A stretch of 64,000 nucleotides of DNA from Yanshouia hominis (GCA_014385025.1 JACRTB010000013.1:1-64000), one strand, 5' to 3'; positions 50,453 through 60,080 are shown, counted from the first letter of the stretch. Notes: generated from the sequence alone by a model not told the origin. Translations and numbers: made by a program.

Positions 50453-51226
50453 TCAGAGAGAAGGAATCGCTTGCTCTTCCAGCTCCAGCCCCACCGGGCA
50501 GTGATCGCTGCCCATGATCTCGGGATAAATCACGCTGTCGCGGACCTGCCCGAGCAGGCGCTTCGAAACGACAAAATAGTCGATCCGCCATCCCGCATTG
50601 TTGGCGCGGGCGTGATACATATAGGACCACCAGCTGTAAGCACCCGTTTTGTCGGGATAAAGGGCGCGGAAGCTGTCCGAAAACCCGCTCTCAAGCAGCT
50701 CGGTGAATTTTGCCCGCTCCTCGTCGCTGAAGCCCGCGTTGCCGCGGTTGGATTTCGGATTTTTAAGGTCGATCTCCTGATGAGCCACATTGAGATCCCC
50801 ACAGAGGACCACCGGCTTCACCGCATCGAGGCGGCAGAGATAGGCGCGGAAGTCGTCCTCCCACTTCATGCGGTATTCCAGCCGGGTCAGCTCGCGCTGG
50901 GCGTTGGGGGTATAGACGTTCACCAGATACAGCTCCGGAAACTCCAGCGTAATGACCCGTCCCTCGGTGTCATGCTCCTCCATCCCGAGGCCGTAGGTAA
51001 CGGCCAGCGGCTCTCTGCGGGTAAAAACAGCGGTGCCGGAGTAGCCCTTTTTCAAAGCGCTGTTCCAATACTGGTGATAACCCTCCAGCTCGAGAGACAC
51101 CTGCCCTTCCTGAAGCTTGGTTTCCTGAATGCAGAAGCAATCAGCTCCAATCTGAGAAAAAAAGTCCAGAAATCCCTTGCCCAGGCAGGCACGCAAACCA
51201 TTGACGTTCCACGAAATCAGCCGCAT
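50453..51226 (-). CDS. exoA: exodeoxyribonuclease III (AP endonuclease)
   Basis: This 257-residue enzyme of the ExoIII family starts with the signature MRLISWNVNGLRACLGKGF. It includes FCIQETKLQEGQ (metal-binding glutamate), VLCGDLNVAHQEIDL, DSFRALYPDKTGAYSWWSY, and the C-terminal YPEIMGSDHCPVGLEL (active-site D-H). It repairs abasic sites and removes 3' blocks in DNA. The start at 51226 is chosen by homology, with AGGATGGG upstream; the frame is open to 51337. It is transcribed away from hisE, sharing the upstream interval. Confidence 0.95.
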   Translation of the reverse strand: MRLISWNVNGLRACLGKGFLDFFSQIGADCFCIQETKLQEGQVSLELEGYHQYWNSALKKGYSGTAVFTRREPLAVTYGLGMEEHDTEGRVITLEFPELYLVNVYTPNAQRELTRLEYRMKWEDDFRAYLCRLDAVKPVVLCGDLNVAHQEIDLKNPKSNRGNAGFSDEERAKFTELLESGFSDSFRALYPDKTGAYSWWSYMYHARANNAGWRIDYFVVSKRLLGQVRDSVIYPEIMGSDHCPVGLELEEQAIPSL

Positions 51227-51256
51227 TCTTTTCCCATCCTTTTTGTGAATTGACGC

Positions 51257-51285
51257 TTGTCCGCGTTCCTGTTTTTTGATATACT
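51257..51285 (+). promoter_or_regulatory. promoter of hisE
   Basis: TTGTCC (51257-51262) and TATACT (51280-51285) are separated by 17 bases. A leader of about 125 bases follows with a GGACAGC/GCTGTCC hairpin. Confidence 0.7.
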
Positions 51286-51416
51286 GATTATAGATCATCT
51301 CTATGCAAACGGAGAAAGATTCCGCGGCGGGAAGCACGGCTCGGGGCCGCTCTTCCGATTTGCACAGAAGATCCCGGACAGCGGCGCTGTCCGAAACAAC
51401 CGGGAGGAATCATATC

Positions 51417-51743
51417 ATGAACGATGTATTCGACGGCCTCTATCAGGTGGTGCTCGGCCGTAAGTCCAACCCGCAGGAAGGCTCCTATACCTGCTATCTC
51501 TTTGAAAAGGGCCTTGACAAAATCTGCAAAAAGGTCGGAGAGGAAGCCGCAGAGGTTATCATCGCCGCCAAAAACGGAGAGAACGGTGAAACAGCCGGTG
51601 AGATCTGTGACCTTCTTTACCATCTCATGGTGCTGATGGCCCAGCAGGGAATTGCGCTTGAGGAGGTCACCGCCATCCTTGAGCAGCGCCGCCGGAAGAT
51701 CGGCAACCTCAAGGTCATACACCAGAGCGATCACGAGAGCTGA
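51417..51743 (+). CDS. hisE: phosphoribosyl-ATP pyrophosphatase
   Basis: This 108-residue MazG-like enzyme of histidine biosynthesis hydrolyses phosphoribosyl-ATP to phosphoribosyl-AMP. Core motifs are FEKGLDKICKKVGEEAAEVIIAAK with the E-E-x-x-E metal ligands and EICDLLYHLMVLMAQQG. HisE is often fused to HisI or sits in the his operon; here it is alone with its own promoter and terminator. GGGAGGA lies before the ATG at 51417. Confidence 0.93.
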   Translation: MNDVFDGLYQVVLGRKSNPQEGSYTCYLFEKGLDKICKKVGEEAAEVIIAAKNGENGETAGEICDLLYHLMVLMAQQGIALEEVTAILEQRRRKIGNLKVIHQSDHES

Positions 51744-51761
51744 GTATTTCTCCGGTATAAA

Positions 51762-51813
51762 AATGCCCGTTTCCCGAAGTGCCGTCCGGCGCTTGTTGGG
51801 AAACGGGCGTTTT
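51762..51813. terminator. bidirectional terminator after hisE
   Basis: GCCCGTTTCCC (51765-51775) pairs with GGGAAACGGGC (51798-51808) with A and T runs on both sides. Confidence 0.8.
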
Positions 51814-51817
51814 GCAG

Positions 51818-52198
51818 TTATTCGCCCTTGGCGCGGCCCTTTTTCAGGCGGTTTCCGCAGCTCTTGCAATAGACCGTGCCGGCGGGATTGACGGTACGGC
51901 AGCGGGAACAGACAACCCCGTCCTTCATCTCAGAAATTTTGGCGTTGACCTCATTGATCTCGGTCAAAAGCTCGTCGACTTCCTGGATGCAGACGACGAT
52001 CAGATCGTAGTTATCGGTACCGACTTTCTGCTGCTCATAGGTCAGGGTGCCGATCCGCTCGTAGGTGCTCTGCACCTGAGAACGGAGCTGCATTACCTGA
52101 AGCTTCATCTTGGAAAGCTCCATCGCGGTGCCGGTTTTTCTGCCCGCTGTGCTGATCACCTGTTTGGCGCTGTTCATCGCCTGATCCAATAGCTTCAT
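51818..52198 (-). CDS. zinc-ribbon protein with coiled-coil N-terminus
   Basis: This 126-residue protein has a long helical N-terminus (SKMKLQVMQLRSQVQSTYER and later ELLTEINEVNAKISEMKDG) and a C-terminal zinc ribbon CSRCRTVNPAGTVYCKSCGN with two C-x2-C pairs. It ends with a basic tail. The function is unknown; similar small proteins have a scaffold or RNA-binding role. ATG 52198 is the likely start; a TTG 24 bases upstream is the alternative. Confidence 0.7.
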   Translation of the reverse strand: MKLLDQAMNSAKQVISTAGRKTGTAMELSKMKLQVMQLRSQVQSTYERIGTLTYEQQKVGTDNYDLIVVCIQEVDELLTEINEVNAKISEMKDGVVCSRCRTVNPAGTVYCKSCGNRLKKGRAKGE

Positions 52199-52275
52199 CG
52201 TGTTGCCCCATTTCTTCCTCAACTTGTCTTATTATAGCGCCGCGAAATCCCGAATGCAAGATGAACCGGTCGTTT

Positions 52276-53214
52276 TCAGCCGATAAACTCCCGCAGGAGA
52301 GAATTTTCCGGAATGTAGGAGTAGTCAATGTCGTCGAACGCCTCGAGAATCTCGACAATCTGCCGGACCTTGCCCGCAAACACAGAATCATCCTTCATCT
52401 CTCCGAGCATCGGCAGGATGTAGTGGTGAAACACGCAGCCCTCATAGTCGAGCATCGAATCAATCTTATAATCGACCGAATCGCGGAAGGGATAGATGTA
52501 TTTCTCCTCCCCGTCGAGGACATCCTCCCAGGCGAGCAGTGTTTCCAGCGGAGAACGGTTGCGGAAGTTGTGATCCCGCACCATCCGCCGGATCAGCCGG
52601 GCGTCCTTCGGCGAGAGCACCTCGGTTTCCCCGTCAAGATAGGCGGTGCGGGTGCTGACATAGACGCGGAACAGGTCCGACGGGTCAAGCACCTCAACCA
52701 GCCGCGGATTAATGGCGTGCAGGCCCTCCATTACGAGGACGCCCTTTTCCCCAAGCGTGATCTCGTTGACCTTTCCGCCGCGGCAGCTCCGCTCAAAGTC
52801 AAAGGTCGGAAAGGTGGCGTGGCCGGTCTCGAGAAGCTCCCGGAGAGTTTCGTTGATCAGCGGCAGGTCCAGCGCCTCAACCGCTTCCATGTCGGGGCTC
52901 CCGTCGGGAAGCTTTGGGTAGAATTCCATCCCGAGGAAAAAGTCGTCGAGCGAAACGACCGGCGCCGAGACGCCGCGGCGTCCGAACTCCTCGGAAATCT
53001 TGTGCGCCGTCGTGGTTTTTCCCGATGAGGAAGGCCCCGCGAGCAGCACGACACGGTAACGCCCCTGGGACTCGAGGATCAGATCAACCACCTCGTTGAT
53101 CTGGTGCTGATAACCCTTTTCGCACTCTGAGATGAAAAACTCAGGATAGCGGGCCAGAAGATTAATTTCAGACATCTGAATAATGGAGTTTTTCTGTCTG
53201 CTGATGAGTTTCAT
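52276..53214 (-). CDS. uridine kinase / phosphoribulokinase family protein
   Basis: This 312-residue P-loop kinase has Walker A AGPSSSGKTTTAHKI (near residue 60), VSLDDFF in the phosphate-acceptor region, and later VLVMEGLHAIN. The family phosphorylates uridine, cytidine or similar small molecules; the exact nucleoside is not certain. The start is 53214 (47 bases inside the end of hemZ) or ATG 53175. It is the last gene of the recJ operon. Confidence 0.82.
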   Translation of the reverse strand: MKLISRQKNSIIQMSEINLLARYPEFFISECEKGYQHQINEVVDLILESQGRYRVVLLAGPSSSGKTTTAHKISEEFGRRGVSAPVVSLDDFFLGMEFYPKLPDGSPDMEAVEALDLPLINETLRELLETGHATFPTFDFERSCRGGKVNEITLGEKGVLVMEGLHAINPRLVEVLDPSDLFRVYVSTRTAYLDGETEVLSPKDARLIRRMVRDHNFRNRSPLETLLAWEDVLDGEEKYIYPFRDSVDYKIDSMLDYEGCVFHHYILPMLGEMKDDSVFAGKVRQIVEILEAFDDIDYSYIPENSLLREFIG

Positions 53215-54646
53215 AGAATCGTTTCACCCTTTCCTTTCGTTCTTTCAGTGCCGCATAGTTGGCCAAATATTCCGAGGGAAATTTATAATTATAAATCCGC
53301 TCAATCGTATCCCCGCGAGGGGCGCGCAGCTTGGTCACAGCGCCCGCGCCCGCTGCAAAAATAGTATGCGTCTCATCCATGATAAAGACGTTGTAGAAGC
53401 CTTCCTTTCCGGAAAGAGCATAGCCGGTGTTGTCAAGGCTGCCGATCGTATTTTTTTGCCGGTAGAGATAATAGGGGGCGAGTCCCGCCGCGCGGACCCG
53501 TTTCCGCGCGTGGTCCACCATCGCGGCGACCTGTTCCCGGCGCTCGTAAAGCTCCTGTTCCTGTGCCAGCGTGCTGGCCCGCTTCAGGGTCAGCGCATGC
53601 ACCGTCACATTGTCCGGCCCAAGCGCAAGCACCCGCTCGAGCGAACAGGAAAAGCTCTCGACGCTTTCTCCCGGCAGGCCGGCAATCAGGTCCATGTTGA
53701 CGCTTTCGAAACCGATCGACCGGACCAGCTCGAAAGCGCGCTCAATATCCGCCGCGGTATGCCTGCGTCCCACCGCCGCCAAAACTTCGTCGTTCATCGA
53801 CTGGGGGTTAACGCTCAGGCGGGTCACCCCGGCGGACTTGCAGGCGAGCAGCCGCTCGCGGTCGATGGTGTCGGGCCGCCCCGCCTCAACGGTGTACTCC
53901 AGCAGGTGGGAAAGATCAAAGCTCTTTTCCACCGCCCGAAACAGCGAAGAGAGCTGTCGGGCGTTCAAGGTGGTGGGAGTTCCTCCGCCAAAGTAAACGG
54001 TTTGCAGGGTCAGGCCCAAATCCCGGGCAATCCCGCCGAATTCCCCGATTTCCCCGCAGAGCTGTTCAACATAAGGGCCGATCAGCTCCCGCATCCGTTC
54101 CACCTCCTGCGAGACAAAGGAGCAGTAGCTGCACCGCTGCGGGCAGAAGGGAATCGACACATAGAGACTGAAGCTATTCGGGAGGCTCCGATCGTTCATC
54201 GCCTGCTCCGACCGGCGAATCTCCTGCGCGAGGGAAATCATCGCATCATCCAGCAGATATCGTTCCCGCATCAGGGCGGCCTGCTGTGCATCGTCCAGGC
54301 CCTGCGCGGCCATCCGGTGAAAGAGCTTGATCGGCCTGACGCCGGTGAGGACTCCCCAGCGCAGCGGTACACAGCCGCTCTTCACCGCGCAGCGGAAAAG
54401 CATCCGGGCCAGCGCAAGCTCCTGTTCTTCCATGGGAACGGCGGGCGACCGCTCCGAAAGCGTCGTGCCGCCGCGCGAAAGGACAACCGAAAGCCCGTCC
54501 GGCGCGGCGCGGACCAGCAGCCAGTCCTCCTGCGGCGGAGGAGGAAACGGCGTCCTCTCTCCGGCGAGAGTGAGCACCGGGAAAAACATCCGGGAAAGCA
54601 TCTCGATCTCATAGCCGGAGGAAAGTCCCTCCCGGTAGAGGATCAT
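53168..54646 (-). CDS. hemZ: coproporphyrinogen dehydrogenase HemZ
   Basis: This 492-residue radical-SAM enzyme has the C-x3-C-x2-C motif CPQRCSYCSF (near residue 175), followed by VYFGGGTPTTLNARQLS and GLPGESVESF. The N-terminal domain of about 170 residues is specific for HemZ versus HemN and has no assigned role. It overlaps the MBL gene by 4 bases (ATGA) and the kinase by 47 bases. It could work in oxygen-independent heme synthesis, but the pathway genes are not in the window. Confidence 0.92.
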   Translation of the reverse strand: MILYREGLSSGYEIEMLSRMFFPVLTLAGERTPFPPPPQEDWLLVRAAPDGLSVVLSRGGTTLSERSPAVPMEEQELALARMLFRCAVKSGCVPLRWGVLTGVRPIKLFHRMAAQGLDDAQQAALMRERYLLDDAMISLAQEIRRSEQAMNDRSLPNSFSLYVSIPFCPQRCSYCSFVSQEVERMRELIGPYVEQLCGEIGEFGGIARDLGLTLQTVYFGGGTPTTLNARQLSSLFRAVEKSFDLSHLLEYTVEAGRPDTIDRERLLACKSAGVTRLSVNPQSMNDEVLAAVGRRHTAADIERAFELVRSIGFESVNMDLIAGLPGESVESFSCSLERVLALGPDNVTVHALTLKRASTLAQEQELYERREQVAAMVDHARKRVRAAGLAPYYLYRQKNTIGSLDNTGYALSGKEGFYNVFIMDETHTIFAAGAGAVTKLRAPRGDTIERIYNYKFPSEYLANYAALKERKERVKRFYETHQQTEKLHYSDV

Positions 54647-55278
54647 CGCACCGCTTCCTTCATATAGGGGTTGCCGCGGCGCTCCTCCTCCAGGGTGGAA
54701 AGCGCATCATGTCCGGGCAGCACACGGTAATCTCCGGGCAGATCATGCAGCTTTTTGAGCGACCGCAGGATGGTCTGATAATCCCCGCCGTCGAGATCGG
54801 TGCGCCCGCACTCGAAGCGGAAGAGCGTGTCGCCGGAGAACAGACAGTCCCCGCAGAGATAGCAGACTCCGCCTCGGGTATGTCCGGGGGTGTCAAGCAC
54901 AGAAAATTCCAGCGTGCCGGCCCGCACCACATCCCCTTCCTTCACCAGGCGGGTGGCGGAAAGGCCGGTATAATCGTCCTCGTCGATATAGGGCGCCCAC
55001 ATCGCGCCCGGTTTTTTGGCGAGCATCGGCGCGTCCTTCTCCCCGATCACCACCTCGGCGTCCGGAAAAGCCTCAATCAGGCCCTTGATTCCGCCGATGT
55101 GGTCGAAGTGGCCGTGGGTCAGCAGAACCGCCCTGAGACGGAGCTGATGATCGTCAAGGATTTTCTTCACCCGCGCGGCCTCGGCGCCGGGGTCCACGAC
55201 AGCGGCGTTCTTTTCCTCATCGGCCACGATATAGCAGTTGGTGGCAATCGGTCCGAGCTGGGTTTGATAGATGGTCAT
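54643..55278 (-). CDS. MBL-fold metallohydrolase (glyoxalase II-like)
   Basis: This 211-residue metallo-beta-lactamase fold enzyme has the metal-binding motif THGHFDHIGGI, the later FSGDTLFRFECGR, and a C-terminal LPGHDALSTL. It is of the hydroxyacylglutathione-hydrolase-like type. Family members cleave thioesters or act on RNA; the substrate is not known. It overlaps the next gene by ATGA, and its own start overlaps dtd. Confidence 0.88.
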   Translation of the reverse strand: MTIYQTQLGPIATNCYIVADEEKNAAVVDPGAEAARVKKILDDHQLRLRAVLLTHGHFDHIGGIKGLIEAFPDAEVVIGEKDAPMLAKKPGAMWAPYIDEDDYTGLSATRLVKEGDVVRAGTLEFSVLDTPGHTRGGVCYLCGDCLFSGDTLFRFECGRTDLDGGDYQTILRSLKKLHDLPGDYRVLPGHDALSTLEEERRGNPYMKEAVR

Positions 55279-55748
55279 TTGGCAGCCTCCCTGTGCTTCA
55301 TAATTTCATCGGTGTCGAGCAGAATCGTCACCGGTCCGTCGTTCTCAATCGAAACAAGCATCTCGGCCCCGAATTTTCCGGTATCCACGCGGCCGACCCC
55401 GGCCTCCTTCAAGAAGGAAACGTAGTCGAGATAAAGCTCCTCGGCCAGAGGCGGTTTTTCGGCGTTGATAAAGGCGGGCCGTCTTCCCTTGCGGCAATCG
55501 GCACAGAGGGTGAACTGACTGACCACCAGCGCTCCCCCGCCGACGTCGAGCAGGGAAAGATTCATCTTTCCCTCGGCATCCTCAAACACCCGCAGCTCGG
55601 CGGTCTTTTGGGCAAGGAAGCGCGCCTCTTCCTTTGTATCCCCCTGGCGCACCCCGAGCAGGATCAGATAGCCCTGCCCGACCTCCCCGATCACCCCTCC
55701 GTCAACCGAAACGCTCGCGCGGCGTACCCGCTGAAGCAATGCTCTCAT
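55275..55748 (-). CDS. dtd: D-aminoacyl-tRNA deacylase
   Basis: This 157-residue protein is of the DTD family: MRALLQRVRRASVSVDGGVI near the start, VSQFTLCADCRKGRRPAF in the active site, and GKFGAEMLVSIENDGPVTIL at the end (the typical NGPVT motif is NDGPVT). It removes D-amino acids from tRNA. It overlaps the MBL gene by 4 bases; relA lies 18 bases upstream. Confidence 0.95.
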   Translation of the reverse strand: MRALLQRVRRASVSVDGGVIGEVGQGYLILLGVRQGDTKEEARFLAQKTAELRVFEDAEGKMNLSLLDVGGGALVVSQFTLCADCRKGRRPAFINAEKPPLAEELYLDYVSFLKEAGVGRVDTGKFGAEMLVSIENDGPVTILLDTDEIMKHREAAK

Positions 55749-55766
55749 GGCTCTGGCTTCCTTTCC

Positions 55767-57956
55767 TCACCCGGAAACCCGGTCGACGCTGATGACGCCG
55801 GGAACCCGTTTGATTTGTGAAATAATATAAGCGAGCTGCTGCAGGTCGCTGATGGTCATCGTGACATGAAAGTTCAGCCGCCCATCCTTGAGCTCCTTCG
55901 CCATAAAGGCGTGCAGAGGAACCCGCAGGTTGGAAAGCAGGACGCTCAGTTCCGCAAGCAGTCCCGCGCGGTTGTTTCCGACGATTTCCACAGAACTCTG
56001 GAAGCTCTCCTTGATATTGCTGGCCCACTCAGTCTTGACCCAGCGTTCCTTCTGGTTCTCATCCTTGAGAGCGGCGGCAACATTGATGCAGTCCTTCTTG
56101 TGAATCGACACACCGTAGCCGCGGGTGACGAAGCCGATAATTTCATCCCCGGGCAGCGGGTTGCAGCATTTTGAGAACTTGACCAGGCACCCTTCCAGCC
56201 CCTCGACAATGACGCCGGAGGAATCCTTTCGCTCCTTCTTCGGCTTGATGGTGAGAGGCTTTTCCTCGGGCTCGGGCCGGTAAAGGCGCTGGTACTCCTC
56301 TCGAAGATGCGGGAAGATGCGGGTAAACGGCAGACCGCCGTAGCCGAGCGCGGCGAGAAGATCCTCGATGCTGCCCATGTGCTGCCGTTTTGCCTCGACC
56401 AGCAGGAGCTGGTCCCGCTGTTCCTCGGTCACCGAGATGCTGGCACGCTTAAATTCGCGTTCGATCATCGCGATGCCTTCGGCGATGTTCTCTTCCCGGC
56501 GTTCCTTCTTAAACCAGCTGCGGATTTTATTGCGGGCCTCGGTGGTCTTGACGATATTGAGCCAGTCCCGATTGGGGCCCTGCGTTTTGGAGTTGGAGGT
56601 GATGATTTCGACGATCATGCCGGTCTGCACCGGCGTGTCAATCGAGACAATTTTTCCGTCAATTCGTGCCCCCACCATCCGGTTTCCGACCGCCGAGTGG
56701 ATCGCATATGCGAAGTCGAGCACCGTGGCCCCCGCGGGCAGGCTGATGACATCCCCCTTCGGGGTAAAGACAAAGACCTCCTCCGGGGCAATGTCCGATT
56801 TGATCGAGCGGACGATCTCTTCCGCGTCCTCGCCTTCCTGCTGGTTTTCCAAAAGCTGGCGCACCCATGCGAGGCGCTCCTCGAGCTTGTCCTTGCCCTG
56901 AATGCCGACCTTATACTTCCAGTGGGCGGCGATGCCGTATTCGGCGGTGTAGTGCATCTCCCATGTTCGGATCTGCGTCTCGAAGGGGATGCCCTCCTTA
57001 TCGAACACGGTGGTGTGCAGCGACTGGTACATGTTCTGCTTCGGGGTCGAGATATAGTCCTTGAAACGGTTGGGGATCGGGCGGAACATGTCGTGGATAA
57101 TGCCGAGGATATTGTAGCATTCAATCACCGAATCAACGATAATCCGCACCGCGTAGATATCGTAGACCTCGTCGAAGGCGCGCCCCTGCATATAGACCTT
57201 GCGGTAGATCCCGTAGATGCTCTTGACGCGGCCCTCAATATAGGCATTGGGGTGCTCGGCCTTGACCCGGTCGAAGATCCGCTGCTTGATGCTGGCCAGA
57301 AACTTCTGCCGTTCCTCCCGCGCCGCAAGCTGGCTTTCGATCTCCCCATAGGCGATCGGGTCGAGGTAGCGCAGGGAAGTATCCTCCAGCTCCTCCTTGA
57401 TGCGGCGGATGCCAAGCCGATCGGCGATGGGAGCGTAGATCTCCATCGTCTCGAGCGCCTTGTAGCGCCGCTTCTCATCGGGCAGATACTGAAAGGTACG
57501 CGCGTTGTGCAGGCGGTCGGCCAGCTTGATGATGACCACCCGGATGTCCTGCGCCATGGCCAGAAGCATCTTGCGCAGATTTTCGGCCTGCTGCTCCTCT
57601 TTTGAGGTATAGGGAATCCGGCCCAGCTTGGTCACGCCGTTGACGAGCAGGGCGATCTCATGGCCGAACTGTTTTTCAATATCAGAGAGCGGAACGCCGG
57701 TATCCTCCACCACGTCGTGCAGAAGGGCCGCGGCAATCGACTCGTTGTCCATCCCCAGCTCGACGAGAATCTTGGCAACGGCGAGCGGATGGATAATATA
57801 CGGCTCCCCAGAGCGCCGCTTCTGCTCTCCATGAGCGGCGGCGGCAAGGGAATAAGCCTTTTCGATGAGCTCCGGATTATAATTTTTGCCGGACTGCCGG
57901 ATAAAGTCCTGAAGCTCCTCAAAGGTAAGGGAATGGCCTTCGTTTTGATCGCTCAT
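55767..57956 (-). CDS. relA: bifunctional (p)ppGpp synthetase/hydrolase
   Basis: This 729-residue Rel protein has an HD hydrolase domain (about 30-200; AALLHDVVEDTG), the synthetase domain (about 235-345; KSIYGIYRKVYMQGRAFDEV), a TGS domain (about 400-460; FTPKGDVISLPAGATVLDFA), a conserved cysteine-rich helix (FSKCCNPLPGDEIIGF) and a C-terminal ACT domain. It makes and breaks (p)ppGpp in response to amino-acid starvation at the ribosome. It starts with an ATGA overlap with recJ. Confidence 0.96.
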   Translation of the reverse strand: MSDQNEGHSLTFEELQDFIRQSGKNYNPELIEKAYSLAAAAHGEQKRRSGEPYIIHPLAVAKILVELGMDNESIAAALLHDVVEDTGVPLSDIEKQFGHEIALLVNGVTKLGRIPYTSKEEQQAENLRKMLLAMAQDIRVVIIKLADRLHNARTFQYLPDEKRRYKALETMEIYAPIADRLGIRRIKEELEDTSLRYLDPIAYGEIESQLAAREERQKFLASIKQRIFDRVKAEHPNAYIEGRVKSIYGIYRKVYMQGRAFDEVYDIYAVRIIVDSVIECYNILGIIHDMFRPIPNRFKDYISTPKQNMYQSLHTTVFDKEGIPFETQIRTWEMHYTAEYGIAAHWKYKVGIQGKDKLEERLAWVRQLLENQQEGEDAEEIVRSIKSDIAPEEVFVFTPKGDVISLPAGATVLDFAYAIHSAVGNRMVGARIDGKIVSIDTPVQTGMIVEIITSNSKTQGPNRDWLNIVKTTEARNKIRSWFKKERREENIAEGIAMIEREFKRASISVTEEQRDQLLLVEAKRQHMGSIEDLLAALGYGGLPFTRIFPHLREEYQRLYRPEPEEKPLTIKPKKERKDSSGVIVEGLEGCLVKFSKCCNPLPGDEIIGFVTRGYGVSIHKKDCINVAAALKDENQKERWVKTEWASNIKESFQSSVEIVGNNRAGLLAELSVLLSNLRVPLHAFMAKELKDGRLNFHVTMTISDLQQLAYIISQIKRVPGVISVDRVSG

Positions 57957-59989
57957 ATCGCAGCAACAAGCTCCTTCAGGATCGATGAATTTTCAAGCTG
58001 AACCTTCGCGGCGCGGGGAACCACCGAAAGGCATTCGCCCTCTCCGCGGGGTTTCTTTTCCAACAGGCCCAGCTCAAGCATCACCGAAAGGGCAATACGA
58101 AACCGCACGTAGTCCAGCGGGGTTTCGCGGACGATTTGGCAGAACAGCGCCTCCGCGGAAAGGGAAAGCGTTTTTTTCTGCCGCAGATAGCGGTAGATGA
58201 CCGCCGTTTCTTCCCGGCTTGGGACCATATCCTGCGCCAGATCCTCGGCGCGCAGATAACGCTCGTACCGCTGTTCCCCGCGCCAGAGCGCCTCGAGATC
58301 GCAGCCATGCAGGCGATAATCCCGGCAGCGCAGAGAAACGCTGCGCTGCCCCTGATACTCGTTGATCGAAACCGAGCAGGCCGCGTCGATCAGATCTCCG
58401 GGCAGCGCCTCAACCTGATCCGGCCTGGTAAAAAAGCAGAGGACCTGCACCGAAGCATTCCCGCGGGAAAGCCGCAGCTTGCAGTGCTTCCCCTCCGAGA
58501 GAGGGATGATCCGTTCAAGCCGCATCCCGTCAAGCATCACTGTCGGCGAAGGATTCGCGCTGCCGAACGGCTCAAGGCAGGAGAGGCGCGCAACCTCTTC
58601 CACAGTAAGCTGATCGGGAGAAACCACCGCGTCCACCGTCAGCTTTGGCAGAGGCATCTCGGGGCAATGTCCGGCGGCATACTGTTCAATGGCCTCGCGG
58701 AAGGCCGGAATCTCTTCCGTCTCGAGCGAAAGGCCCGCCGCCATCGGATGTCCGCCGTAGCGGGTCAGCAGGCTTTGGCAGGCAGCGACCGCTTCAATCA
58801 GGGAAAATCCCTCGACGCTGCGTCCCGATCCCTTGGCGGTGGCTCCGTCCACGGCAAGAATCAGGCAGGGCTTGCCGAACCGCTCCACCAGCCGGGAGCA
58901 GACGATTCCAACCACGCCGGCATGGTAGCCCTCTCCCGAAAAAACGAGGACCCGGCGGCGGGTCAGAGAAGGGTCGGCCGCAATCTGTTCCGCAATCGAA
59001 TCGGCAATCTTCTTTTCTTCCGCCCGGCGGGCGGCGTTCAGCTCTTCGAGCTGCCCGGAAAGCTCGGCGGCTTCTCCATCGTCTTCGGTCAGCAGCAGCA
59101 TCGCCGCCGCGTCGGCCGAATCGAGCCTGCCGGCGGCATTGATGCGGGGGGCAATCCCAAACGCGATGGAATCTCCGTTCAGCACCCGGCCCTCAAGTCC
59201 GGCGGAGGCCAGCAGCGCGCGGATTCCGGGGCGGTCGCTCTCTGTCAGCATTCCGAGGCCCCGGGTGACAAAAAGGCGGTTTTCTCCGGTCAGAGGCACC
59301 ACATCTCCCACCGTTCCGATGGCAAGCAGGTCGGCATACTGCTCGAGCAGCGCCTCTCCCCACTCCCCCTCGAGAGCGCAGAGCAACTTGAAGGCCACCC
59401 CAACGCCGGAAAGCTCTTTGAATGGATACCCGCAGTCGGAACGGTGCGGATCAACCACCGCTTCCGCTTCCGGCAGGCGCGACCCGGGGCGGTGATGGTC
59501 GGTCACGACGACCCGCATCCCAAGGGAATAGGCATGGGCGATCTCCTCAACAGCGGTCACCCCATTATCGACCGTAAGGATCAGATCGACCCCCAGCCGG
59601 CGCAGTTCGTCAATCGCCGGAATGTTCAGGCCGTAGCCCTCCCGCTCCCGGTGCGGAATATAGTAGCAGCTTCGCGCTCCTATGGCGTCAAAATAGTGCT
59701 TGAGCATCACCGTCGAGGTCACGCCGTCACAGTCATAATCGCCATAAATGCAGATCATTCCGCCGTCGGCAACCGTTTCCGCAACCGTCTGGGCGGCGCG
59801 GTCGAGATCCTTCATCAGAAGGGGGTCGCAAAGCACATCTTCACAGGAGAGCAGCGCCTTCGCCGATTCAGGGCCGTATCCCCGCGCTGCGAGCACCGAG
59901 GCGGCAAGAGGCGGAAGGCCGAGAAAATCAGCAATGGCATGGGCCTCCCGCGCCCGCTGAGGCAGAATTTCCCAAAGCTCCTTCTTCAT
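57953..59989 (-). CDS. recJ: single-stranded-DNA exonuclease RecJ
   Basis: This 678-residue protein has the DHH phosphoesterase motifs IYGDYDCDGVTST and VVTDHHRPGSRLPEAEAVVD, then a DHHA1 domain with GGHPMAAGLSLE (DHHA1 motif) and an OB domain. The C-terminal 120 residues are a further winged-helix-like tail seen in Firmicutes RecJ. The enzyme degrades single-stranded DNA 5' to 3' in repair and recombination. It is first in the operon, under the promoter at 60029-60057. Confidence 0.95.
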   Translation of the reverse strand: MKKELWEILPQRAREAHAIADFLGLPPLAASVLAARGYGPESAKALLSCEDVLCDPLLMKDLDRAAQTVAETVADGGMICIYGDYDCDGVTSTVMLKHYFDAIGARSCYYIPHREREGYGLNIPAIDELRRLGVDLILTVDNGVTAVEEIAHAYSLGMRVVVTDHHRPGSRLPEAEAVVDPHRSDCGYPFKELSGVGVAFKLLCALEGEWGEALLEQYADLLAIGTVGDVVPLTGENRLFVTRGLGMLTESDRPGIRALLASAGLEGRVLNGDSIAFGIAPRINAAGRLDSADAAAMLLLTEDDGEAAELSGQLEELNAARRAEEKKIADSIAEQIAADPSLTRRRVLVFSGEGYHAGVVGIVCSRLVERFGKPCLILAVDGATAKGSGRSVEGFSLIEAVAACQSLLTRYGGHPMAAGLSLETEEIPAFREAIEQYAAGHCPEMPLPKLTVDAVVSPDQLTVEEVARLSCLEPFGSANPSPTVMLDGMRLERIIPLSEGKHCKLRLSRGNASVQVLCFFTRPDQVEALPGDLIDAACSVSINEYQGQRSVSLRCRDYRLHGCDLEALWRGEQRYERYLRAEDLAQDMVPSREETAVIYRYLRQKKTLSLSAEALFCQIVRETPLDYVRFRIALSVMLELGLLEKKPRGEGECLSVVPRAAKVQLENSSILKELVAAI

Positions 59990-60028
59990 CGCCGCTCACT
60001 CTCCTTCCAAATCGCAAGAATGCTTATT

Positions 60029-60057
60029 ATTATAGCATAAAGAGCGGGAAACATCAA
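60029..60057 (-). promoter_or_regulatory. promoter of the recJ-relA-dtd-hemZ operon
   Basis: TTGATG (60052-60057) and TATAAT (60029-60034) are separated by 17 bases on the minus strand, 40 bases before the start. Confidence 0.75.
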
Positions 60058-60080
60058 CATTTGCCGGCCCGGTGCCCATC

